From positions 1 through 6,811 of the forward strand of contig MERE01000060.1 in the NCBI GenBank assembly GCA_001771975.1: a stretch of 6,811 nt of DNA, read 5' to 3'. Origin of the DNA: Betaproteobacteria bacterium RIFCSPLOWO2_02_FULL_68_150 (GTDB lineage: Bacteria; Pseudomonadota; Gammaproteobacteria; Burkholderiales; SG8-39). Made by a program: the position numbers and the translations under genes. Positions 1 to 5,285 of the stretch are shown piece after piece. Below the pieces are notes generated by a model. It had not been told where the DNA came from. It saw nothing but the letters and a program-made list of their open reading frames with translations, and did no database searches. Within the stretch, counting starts at the first letter, position 1. Each line of letters starts with the position of its first letter.

Positions 1-1
1 G

Positions 2-445
2 GCGCAGCCGGCGGCACAGGCGCTCGGCTTGGCGATCCGCGTCGAGCCGCTGCTGCGCGAGCGCCATTACGGCATGTTCGAAACTCTGACTTATGCCGAA
101 GTGAAGGTTCGCCATCCGGAAGAGTACGCGCGCTTTCGCGCGCACGACCCCGAGTTCGACTTCCGCGGCGGCGAGGGCCTGCGCGCGTTCTTCGAAAGAT
201 CCGTGGCGTGTCTTGCCGGAATCGCCACGCGCCACGCCGGCGAGGACGTGCTCGTCTTCACTCACGGCGGCGTGCTCGACATGGCGTACCGGCACGCCAA
301 GCGCCTGGGCTTCGCCACCAAGCGCGACTTCGAGATTCCCAACGCGGCGCTCAACCAGATCGAGATCGCCGGCGACGACTGGAGGGTACTCGCCTGGGCC
401 GAGTGCGCGCACCTGGAAACCGCGATCGACGACCTGCCCGATTAA
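2..445 (+). CDS. Histidine phosphatase family protein (phosphoglycerate mutase-like), 5' partial
   Basis: The reading frame is open from the left edge to a TAA at 443-445 and gives 147 residues. A TTG at 29 could be read as a start, but the residues before it (AQPAAQALGL) already fit the family, so the true start lies upstream. About 50 to 60 residues, including the RHG phospho-acceptor motif, are missing from view. Visible landmarks are LRERHYGMFE (about residues 18-27), which carries the conserved catalytic-pocket Glu, and VFTHGGVLD (about 85-93), which carries the second catalytic His of the histidine phosphatase fold. IPNAALNQIEI near residue 115 is the usual late strand. These enzymes remove phosphate through a phosphohistidine intermediate in the cytoplasm. 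The substrate cannot be told from this fragment. The gene converges on the toxin gene with only 2 bp between stops. Its last codons are repeated at 1091-1124. Confidence 0.9.
   Translation, partial: AQPAAQALGLAIRVEPLLRERHYGMFETLTYAEVKVRHPEEYARFRAHDPEFDFRGGEGLRAFFERSVACLAGIATRHAGEDVLVFTHGGVLDMAYRHAKRLGFATKRDFEIPNAALNQIEIAGDDWRVLAWAECAHLETAIDDLPD
412..438 (+). repeat. 27-bp direct repeat, copy 1 (phosphatase 3' end)
   Basis: This stretch is identical base for base to 1091-1117, in the same orientation, 679 bp away. It lies inside the coding end of the phosphatase gene and, with the next bases, encodes LETAIDDLPD and stop. In the seven bases after the identical block, three differ from the other copy, all at third codon positions. 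The two copies enclose the toxin-antitoxin genes. Confidence 0.95.
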
Positions 446-447
446 GT

Positions 448-738
448 TCAACGGTACTTGCGGCTCCTGAGCAACGCCTTGATTTCATCGTGGTTGCCCA
501 GGAACGAGACGAAAAGATCGTCGGGCCGGTCCAGGAAGACAAAACGCAGCGCCAGGCCGGCGCGACATTCAAAGAGCCTGTTCCCCAGTTTGCGAATGCC
601 AAGCCCGCTGTGGATGTGGGGCCGCCCGAAGCCCTCGATCAACTCACACAACGCCAGCAGGCACTCGATCTTTTCCGGCTTCGGCGACTCCCGCAACCGC
701 CGTAACACGGCCGGGTCGACGGTCAGGGCCTTAGCCAA
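448..738 (-). CDS. RelE/ParE-superfamily toxin-like protein of a type II toxin-antitoxin pair
   Basis: A 96-residue protein of typical RelE-superfamily size. The N-terminal half is helical (about residues 9-35). The C-terminal half has the family's strand order: IRKLGNRLFECRAG (49-61), ALRFVFLD (63-70), DLFVSFLGN (74-82), then a basic tail ending RSRKYR. A C-terminal Tyr among basic residues is common in RelE/HigB mRNA interferases, so ribosome-dependent mRNA cleavage is plausible. A ParE-type role cannot be excluded. The only usable start is TTG at 738-736, because a TGA at 750-748 closes the frame just upstream. GAGGA lies 6 bases before this TTG. The start overlaps the 3' end of the antitoxin gene by 8 bp, so translation is probably coupled to the antitoxin. 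It ends in TGA, 2 bp from the stop of the convergent phosphatase gene, with no terminator visible between them. Family call is from residue pattern, not a search. Confidence 0.75.
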   Translation of the reverse strand: MAKALTVDPAVLRRLRESPKPEKIECLLALCELIEGFGRPHIHSGLGIRKLGNRLFECRAGLALRFVFLDRPDDLFVSFLGNHDEIKALLRSRKYR

Positions 739-1009
739 CCATCTTCCTCAGCTTTGCGGTCGTGACGGCAACCAGCGCTCCGGAGCGCTTGAGCTTCCGG
801 TAGCGCCTGTGCGTGGCCTTTTCCAGCGCTGCGACCTGCTCGGGCGTCGCTCCGTATTCGCGCTGCGCGTAGTCCGCGGATTCCACCGCGACCTTGCGCA
901 GGGCGATGATGTCCGCCCCGCAGATGATCCCGATGTCTTCGCCGCTGGAAGCGGCGGCCAGCCACCGGCCGAGATTCTTCCTGGCGTCCGTAATCGTGAG
1001 AGTCTTCAT
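731..1009 (-). CDS. Phd/YefM-like antitoxin
   Basis: A 92-residue protein. The N-terminal portion MKTLTITDARKNLGRWL, followed by SSGEDIGIICGADIIALRKV (about residues 1-40), matches the Phd/YefM fold: a short strand, a helix with the ARKNL signature, and a hairpin ending in an IIALR strand. This domain dimerises and binds its own operator. The rest, from about residue 44 (SADYAQREYG, then a Lys/Arg-rich helix), would be the flexible segment that wraps and neutralises the toxin. The gene precedes and overlaps the toxin gene, the usual antitoxin-first order that allows conditional autoregulation. The ATG at 1009 has no Shine-Dalgarno sequence but sits exactly at the start site predicted from the promoter at 1016-1044. 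It is downstream of, and on the same strand as, the AtuA gene, 111 bp away, so operon read-through could also express it. Confidence 0.8.
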   Translation of the reverse strand: MKTLTITDARKNLGRWLAAASSGEDIGIICGADIIALRKVAVESADYAQREYGATPEQVAALEKATHRRYRKLKRSGALVAVTTAKLRKMVG

Positions 1010-1014
1010 ATGCG

Positions 1015-1024
1015 CTTTATAAAG
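1015..1024. promoter_or_regulatory. 10-bp perfect palindrome over the antitoxin -10 box, candidate operator
   Basis: CTTTATAAAG is a perfect palindrome covering the whole -10 hexamer of the antitoxin promoter. Phd/YefM antitoxins usually repress their own operon through palindromes that overlap the promoter, so this is the natural operator candidate. A direct repeat CTTGA-N5-CTTGA on the minus strand (1045 to 1031), with a 10-bp period, covers the -35 box and is a second candidate. The pattern is seen; binding is inferred. Confidence 0.4.
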
Positions 1025-1044
1025 ACTCCATCAAGTCCTGTCAA
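1016..1044 (-). promoter_or_regulatory. Strong sigma70-type promoter of the toxin-antitoxin operon
   Basis: On the minus strand there is a perfect TTGACA (-35, 1044-1039), a 17-bp spacer, and TATAAA (-10, 1021-1016), one mismatch from consensus at optimal spacing. Six bases follow before the antitoxin ATG at 1009, which places the expected +1 on the A of the start codon, so the transcript should be leaderless. The surrounding 60 bases are only about 45% GC in an otherwise very GC-rich region, so the match is unlikely to be chance. Confidence 0.8.
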
Positions 1045-1049
1045 GAATT

Positions 1050-1124
1050 CGGCACGCGCAGCAGCTCGGGCTTGCTGCAAAACGCGACTTCCTGGAAACC
1101 GCGATCGACGACCTGCCGGACTAG
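1050..1124 (+). pseudogene. Internally deleted 3' remnant of a second histidine phosphatase gene
   Basis: Read in frame, this stretch encodes RHAQQLGLAAKRDF, then directly LETAIDDLPD and TAG. The intact gene at the left has RHAKRLGFATKRDF, a further 27 residues, then LETAIDDLPD and TAA. Positions 1050-1091 align without gaps to 290-331 at 30 of 42 bases, and 8 of the 12 differences are at third codon positions. Positions 1092-1124 align to 413-445 with three differences, all synonymous third positions. The equivalent of 332-412 (81 bp, 27 codons) is missing. The fragment lacks the catalytic core and cannot be functional. Homology upstream of 1050 fades out at the toxin-antitoxin promoter. Its TAG overlaps the stop of the convergent AtuA gene within one CTAG. 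Confidence 0.8.
1091..1117 (+). repeat. 27-bp direct repeat, copy 2 (in the phosphatase remnant)
   Basis: Identical to 412-438 in the same orientation. It lies in the phosphatase remnant next to the AtuA gene. The perfect identity contrasts with 71% identity in the adjoining 42 bases and with three changes in the following seven bases. The boundary is sharp, as expected after recombination or gene conversion. Confidence 0.95.
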
Positions 1125-2899
1125 CGCAGATCCTTCGGCATCCGCACCGGCATGCCGAGCAGGATCTGCGCCATGCCTTTGCCGAGCGGATCGCCGCGCA
1201 GGGAGGCCATGCCGCCGCCGCCGAGCGCATTCTCGAGGACGAAGTTGAAGGCGCCGATTCCCGGCAGCGCGTAGCGCGTCACGCGCCCCTCGACCAGGTG
1301 GCGCAGGTGCGCGCCGACTGCCTCGGCGCTCACCTGGCTTGCGATCCACGGCAGGTACTCCGGCTGGCGCGCGATGATGCCGATGTTCGAGTGGTCCCCT
1401 TTGTCGCCGCTGCGGCCGTACGCGAGCCGGATCAGGGGCACCGTGATCGCGTCCTCAGGCACCGGCGGGCAATCGAGTTGTGCATCTGCTCCTGCGGTCA
1501 GCGGCAGCGGGCTTCCGGCGTGCACTACGACCTCTTGCGTCCCGCCATCGACCGTGACGCGCGGAACCGCGTCCGCTTTCGGCAGCAGGAAGGCGAACTG
1601 CTTGATCTGCGGCGCTACATTGGGGCGCCCCGCGTTCAAGCTGCCCGTGGTGCCGGGCGACCAGGAAGTGCCCGCGGGTGCGATTTCGCGCGCGAAGATC
1701 TCGAGCGCCTGCTTCTGCGGATGCGACACCGCCAGACGCAGCACCGCCTCGTGCAGGTCGTGCGGCTGCGCATGCGGCCCGTAGACGCTCTCAGTGCCGA
1801 GCACCGAAAGATCGGTAGCGCTGTAATCGCCGAGCCCGAGGTGGCGGAAGATGGCGCGCGTGCGCTCGAGGATCGCTTCGCCCGAGCGCCGTGCCTTGGC
1901 CGCGGCTTCGAATCCGGTGATGGTGAGCGTGCCGGTCGAGCGAAAGCCCTCGGCGTAGGTGGCGCTCACCTTGTAGGTGCCGGTCGGCGGCTTGCCGCGC
2001 GCGCCGCTCACGCGCACGCGCTGCGGGCCGGCGGCCTCCATCTTCACCTGCGTGAAATCGCACACCACGTCGGGCAGCACGTAGTTGGCCGGATCGCCGA
2101 TCTCGTAGAGCATCTGTTCGGCCAACGCCGGCACCGAGACCAGTCCTCCCGTGTGCTCGGGCTTGGTGACGAGGAACGTGCCGTCCGCGCTGCACTCGAT
2201 TACCGGGTAACCCATGTTCGCCCAGTCGGGCACCTCGCGCCAGTCGGTAAAGAGACCGCCGGTCGCCTGGCAGCCGCACTCGATCAGGTGGCCGGCGAGC
2301 GATCCTGCGGCGAGCCGGTCGTAGTCGTCCTCGCGCCAGCCGAACTCGTGCAGCAGCGCGCCGAGCGTCACCGCGCTGTCGACGACGCGGCCGGTGACGA
2401 CGAGGTCGGCGCCCGAGGCGAGCGCGCGCGCGATCGGCAGGGCGCCGAAATAGGCATTGGCGCTGATGACGCGCTGCGGCAGCTGCGCGCCGCTGGTGAA
2501 ATCGGTCACGCCTTGCGCGCGCAGCGCTGGAATGAGCGGCATGACGTCGTCCCCCGCGACCACGGCGATTTTCACCGGCGCGCCGAGTTCCGCCGCGAGT
2601 TTTTCGAGCGCGCGTGCGCACGCGGCCGGATTGACGCCGCCCGCGTTCGCGATCAGCCGGATGCCGCGCTCCCTGCAGGTCTGCAGCACCTGGCGAACCG
2701 TGATGTCGACGAAATCGGTGGCGTAGCCGAGCTCCAGGTTCTTCGCGCGCGCCGCGGCGAGGATCGACATCGTCAGCTCGGCAAGATAGTCGAATACCAG
2801 GTAGCGGATGCCGGGCACGGCGACGAGCTGCGGCGCGGCGACCGAGGAATCGCCCCAGAAACCGGAAGCGCCGCCGATCCTGACCACCGCCTGGTTCAT
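1121..2899 (-). CDS. AtuA-family (DUF1446) protein
   Basis: A 592-residue protein, the usual length for full AtuA-family proteins, named after a gene of the acyclic terpene (citronellol/geraniol) utilisation cluster of Pseudomonas. The family's exact reaction is not established, and it often sits with acyl-CoA catabolism genes. The N-terminal domain (about 1-460) starts VRIGGASGFWGDSS and contains LIANAGGVNP (82-91), VVAGDDVMPLIPAL (113-126) and the conserved TGRVVDSAVTLG (169-180). The smaller C-terminal domain (about 485-592) begins VPLIRLAYGRSGDKGDHSN, where RSGDKGD is the hallmark, and ends near LLGMPVR. The ATG at 2899 overlaps the upstream gene's TGA as ATGA, with CGGAGA a few bases before it, so translation is coupled. 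It is the last gene of the srkA operon. The stop TAG shares a CTAG with the stop of the phosphatase remnant on the other strand. A terpene role is not supported, because no other atu genes are present. Confidence 0.9.
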   Translation of the reverse strand: MNQAVVRIGGASGFWGDSSVAAPQLVAVPGIRYLVFDYLAELTMSILAAARAKNLELGYATDFVDITVRQVLQTCRERGIRLIANAGGVNPAACARALEKLAAELGAPVKIAVVAGDDVMPLIPALRAQGVTDFTSGAQLPQRVISANAYFGALPIARALASGADLVVTGRVVDSAVTLGALLHEFGWREDDYDRLAAGSLAGHLIECGCQATGGLFTDWREVPDWANMGYPVIECSADGTFLVTKPEHTGGLVSVPALAEQMLYEIGDPANYVLPDVVCDFTQVKMEAAGPQRVRVSGARGKPPTGTYKVSATYAEGFRSTGTLTITGFEAAAKARRSGEAILERTRAIFRHLGLGDYSATDLSVLGTESVYGPHAQPHDLHEAVLRLAVSHPQKQALEIFAREIAPAGTSWSPGTTGSLNAGRPNVAPQIKQFAFLLPKADAVPRVTVDGGTQEVVVHAGSPLPLTAGADAQLDCPPVPEDAITVPLIRLAYGRSGDKGDHSNIGIIARQPEYLPWIASQVSAEAVGAHLRHLVEGRVTRYALPGIGAFNFVLENALGGGGMASLRGDPLGKGMAQILLGMPVRMPKDLR

Positions 2900-4179
2900 C
2901 GTCGTCTCCGTGGACCGAGATACAGCGGCCACTGCGCGAGCCGCTCGAGCGTCGCCTCGCTGGAACGGTAGCCGGGGTCGCGGCGCACGCGCGCCCGTTC
3001 GAGCTGGGCCAGGCGCCGCGCCGTGGCGTCGCGCGGGCGGAAGCCGAATTTGAAATAGAACCACCACGCGCCCGAGCCGATCGCCTCGTGGTTGTGCTGG
3101 CCGAGTTGGTAGGGCGCGACGCTGAAACGTCGCGCGCCCAGCACGGTCCAGGCCATCGCCAGCACGCGCGCAAAGATGTGCGCCGCTTCGCCGTTGCGGA
3201 ACGTCGGGAAAGTGTTGAACGCGAGCTCCGCGCGCGCGCGCACCATCGCCACGTCCAGATAGCCCACGGGCACGCCGTTCCGGAGCGTCAGCACGCCGTA
3301 CGGCGTGGCGTGCGCGAGCCGGCGTTCGGCAACGACGCCATTCAGCATGAACGCCAGCGCGCCGCCGTCGTCCACCAGGCGCACCCGGTGCGCATCGCCG
3401 TAGGCGAAGGCGTCGAGATCGCGGCAGCGCGTGGCCATCGCCGCGCGCGCCAGATCGAGCAGGCGCTCGCCTTCGCGCGCCGGCACGCGGCGCACGCGCC
3501 GCGGCGGGCGGCGGATCTCCGCGGCGAAATCGGGCTGCGTGCGATCGAACGCGGTGCGCTGCCACGCGATCGGCCCGGCCGCATGCCAGGCGGAGGTTCG
3601 ATCCGGCGTGCCGCGGCCCGGACGGATCTCGATCACCGGCTCGATGGCGTCGTAGAACGCCTCCTTGGCGAAATCGTCGCCCGGCATGGCCTCGACGAGG
3701 CGGATGAACTGCACCGCGTCGCTGAGGCCGCGCGGCCGGATGCGATCGAGCGCTGCAAACCCGCCGAGGCGGTGATCCACGCCGAGCAGCTTGCCGATCG
3801 CGCGCCCGGCGGCGTGGTCGAGCCGATCGAGGGCGATGCGCCCGGGCCATCTGCGCGCCAGCCAGCGGGCGCTCGGCCAGAAGAAAGGGAAGCGGATGGC
3901 GGTGCCGGCGATGCCGCTGTTTTCGAGCGCCTCGCGCTGTGCGCGCAGGTCGGAGCGGTGCGCGAAACGCGCGAGCAGGCGCCGTACCATGGCCAGCAGG
4001 CGGGCGTCGTCCGGATAGGCGCGCATGAAGCACAGCAATTCGTGCAGGCGCTCGAGCTCCCGCGCGCCACGCAGCCGCGTGCGCACGAGACGCCCGAGCA
4101 GCGCGCATTTCGCACGCGCCGCCTCGGCGCCGAAGCGGTTGCGCAACCGCCGCAGGGCGCGCAGGGGATCGGATTGCAT
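2896..4179 (-). CDS. Uncharacterised protein with a GNAT-like C-terminal region
   Basis: A 427-residue protein from the ATG at 4179. An in-frame ATG at 4191 would add four residues and lies 1 bp from the srkA stop. AGGA at an 11-base spacing mildly favours 4179. I do not recognise a named family. The N-terminal third is Arg/Leu-rich and helical (about 5-75). The middle contains IRFPFFWPSARWLARRW (95-111) and EAFYDAIEPVIEIRPGRGTP (173-192). The C-terminal part has GVLTLRNGVPVGYLDVAM (295-312), FPTFRNGEAAHIFARVLAM (324-342), and YQLGQHNHEAIGSGAWWFYF followed by KFGFRP (357-382). That end resembles a GNAT-type acyltransferase core, with an 'own way of making something' strand and a late YxxxxN/GxxxFYxKxGF segment. 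No signal peptide or clear membrane span is seen. It sits between srkA and the AtuA gene with overlapping or near-touching ends, so it is co-translated with them. The coding frame is secure; the function is not. Confidence 0.8.
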   Translation of the reverse strand: MQSDPLRALRRLRNRFGAEAARAKCALLGRLVRTRLRGARELERLHELLCFMRAYPDDARLLAMVRRLLARFAHRSDLRAQREALENSGIAGTAIRFPFFWPSARWLARRWPGRIALDRLDHAAGRAIGKLLGVDHRLGGFAALDRIRPRGLSDAVQFIRLVEAMPGDDFAKEAFYDAIEPVIEIRPGRGTPDRTSAWHAAGPIAWQRTAFDRTQPDFAAEIRRPPRRVRRVPAREGERLLDLARAAMATRCRDLDAFAYGDAHRVRLVDDGGALAFMLNGVVAERRLAHATPYGVLTLRNGVPVGYLDVAMVRARAELAFNTFPTFRNGEAAHIFARVLAMAWTVLGARRFSVAPYQLGQHNHEAIGSGAWWFYFKFGFRPRDATARRLAQLERARVRRDPGYRSSEATLERLAQWPLYLGPRRRR

Positions 4180-4192
4180 CGGCGCGCGCATC

Positions 4193-5179
4193 CTAGCAGG
4201 CAAGCGGCGGCTCCTGCATCGCGGCGACCTGCTCGCGCAGCTCGAGAATCCGGTCCTGCCAGTAGCGCTGCGTGCCGAACCAGGGAAAGGCCGCGGGAAA
4301 CGCGGGATCATTCCAGCGGCGCGCGATCCACGCCGAGTAATGCAGCAGGCGCAGCGTGCGCAAGGCTTCGATGAGCAACAGCTCGCGCCGCTCGAAATCG
4401 AAGAACTGTTCGTAGCCGGCGACCAAGGCGCGCAGGTTCGTCGCCGCCTGCGCGCCTTCACCGGGGAGCAGCATCCAGAGGTCCTGCACCGCCGGACCCA
4501 TCCGGGCGTCGTCCAGATCGACGAAGTGCGGTCCGTCGCCGGTCCAAAGAATGTTTCCCGCGTGGCAGTCGCCGTGCAGCCGGATCGAGCGGATGCGTCC
4601 GGCTCGCTCCAGGGCTTGCTGCACGCCGCAGAGCGCCTGCGCCGAGACGCTCGCCCAGGCGTCCCGCAGGTCGTCCGGAATGAGCGCGTGCGCAAGCAGC
4701 CAATCGCGCGGCTCGGTGCCGAAGGTGTCGAGATCCAGGGCCGGACGCTGTTGGAACGGCGCCGCGGCGCCGACGGCGTGGATGCGGCCGAGGAAGCGGC
4801 CGATCCATTCCAGCACTTTCTCATCCTCGAGCTCGGGGCTGCGGCCGCCGCGGCGCGGATAGACGGCAAAGCGATGGCGTCTGAACTCATGCAGCGTCCT
4901 GCCGCCGAGAACCCGGGGCGCCACCACCGGTATTTCCCGGCCCTCGAGCTCGGCAGCAAATGCGTGCTCTTCGAGGATCTGCCGGTCGCTCCAGCGCGAC
5001 GGCCGGTAGAACTTCGCCACGACCTGGGAATCGTCTTCCAGGCTGACCTGGTAGACGCGGTTCTCGTAGCTGTTCAGGGCAAGCAGGCGGCCATCGCCGC
5101 GCAATCCCGCGCTTTGCAGCGCATCGAGGACCGTGTCCGGCGTCAGGTCGTCATACGGTCTGGAGCGATCGCCGGCCAT
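4193..5179 (-). CDS. srkA: Stress response kinase A (SrkA/YihE/RdoA), Ser/Thr kinase
   Basis: A 328-residue protein, the same length as E. coli SrkA and recognisably collinear with it: LNSYENRVYQ (35-44), VVAKFYRPSRW (53-63) with the ATP-binding Lys56, QILEEHAFAAEL (68-79), the catalytic loop RLHGDCHAGNILW (200-212) with Asp204, FVDLDDARMGPAVQDLWMLL (219-238) with the metal-binding Asp221, and RRWNDPAFPAAFPWF (287-301). SrkA is a cytoplasmic aminoglycoside-phosphotransferase-fold protein kinase that in E. coli protects cells under envelope and oxidative stress, downstream of Cpx signalling, and counters MazEF-linked death. All catalytic residues are present. The ATG at 5179 has no Shine-Dalgarno sequence. 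It is the first gene of a three-gene minus-strand operon and is divergent from yadG. Confidence 0.95.
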   Translation of the reverse strand: MAGDRSRPYDDLTPDTVLDALQSAGLRGDGRLLALNSYENRVYQVSLEDDSQVVAKFYRPSRWSDRQILEEHAFAAELEGREIPVVAPRVLGGRTLHEFRRHRFAVYPRRGGRSPELEDEKVLEWIGRFLGRIHAVGAAAPFQQRPALDLDTFGTEPRDWLLAHALIPDDLRDAWASVSAQALCGVQQALERAGRIRSIRLHGDCHAGNILWTGDGPHFVDLDDARMGPAVQDLWMLLPGEGAQAATNLRALVAGYEQFFDFERRELLLIEALRTLRLLHYSAWIARRWNDPAFPAAFPWFGTQRYWQDRILELREQVAAMQEPPLAC

Positions 5180-5185
5180 GCTTGC

Positions 5186-5191
5186 ATTCTA
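5186..5191 (-). promoter_or_regulatory. Possible -10 box of the srkA operon
   Basis: TAGAAT on the minus strand is one mismatch from TATAAT and ends six bases before the srkA ATG, which would put +1 on the start codon. No convincing -35 box is seen at 16-18 bp. The lack of a Shine-Dalgarno sequence before srkA fits a leaderless transcript, but a hexamer alone is weak evidence. Confidence 0.25.
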
Positions 5192-5238
5192 CGGTGCGCG
5201 TCTCGACAGCTGCCTGCAGCCAAAGGAGACTGAACCGT

Positions 5239-5274
5239 ATGGTCAGGCAGTTCGACGCCGCCGCCATCGGTTAG
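5239..5274 (+). CDS. Possible 11-codon leader ORF upstream of yadG
   Basis: ATG at 5239 opens MVRQFDAAAIG and stops at TAG 5272-5274, 11 bp before the yadG GTG. It is preceded by AAAGGAGA (5222-5229), by far the best Shine-Dalgarno match in the divergent intergenic region, at a slightly long spacing of about 9 to 10 bases. The peptide shows no recognisable attenuation pattern. It could serve to load ribosomes for reinitiation at yadG, or be chance. Confidence 0.25.
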   Translation: MVRQFDAAAIG

Positions 5275-5285
5275 AGTTCGCACCA

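Noticed and set aside
1045..1056. GAATTCGGCACG at the cassette/remnant border resembles a known EcoRI cDNA-library adapter, which would suggest a cloning chimera.
   Set aside because: The bases from 1050 onward align in frame to the phosphatase gene (CGGCACGC also occurs at 290-297), and the match to the adapter ends after 12 bases. Coincidence is more likely, though read-level confirmation of the junction would settle it.
458..2971. A very long plus-strand open frame (837 codons) opposite the toxin-antitoxin genes and the AtuA gene.
   Set aside because: It is rich in Arg/Ala/His, matches no family, and runs antisense to three well-supported genes. High third-position GC on the minus strand removes stops from this frame.
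2900..4108. Extending the AtuA open frame upstream to give a 995-residue protein.
   Set aside because: The extra part is low-complexity Arg/Ala sequence overlapping the GNAT-like gene; the ATG at 2899 has a ribosome-binding site, an ATGA junction, and the family's normal N-terminus.
3088..5233. Long plus-strand open frames opposite the GNAT-like gene and srkA.
   Set aside because: They show the same GC-driven antisense artefact; the minus-strand frames contain recognisable conserved motifs and ordered operon junctions.
5178..5285. ATG 5178 or 5133 as the yadG start.
   Set aside because: It would add a non-conserved N-terminal extension overlapping the srkA start region; the GTG at 5286 gives exactly the YadG length.
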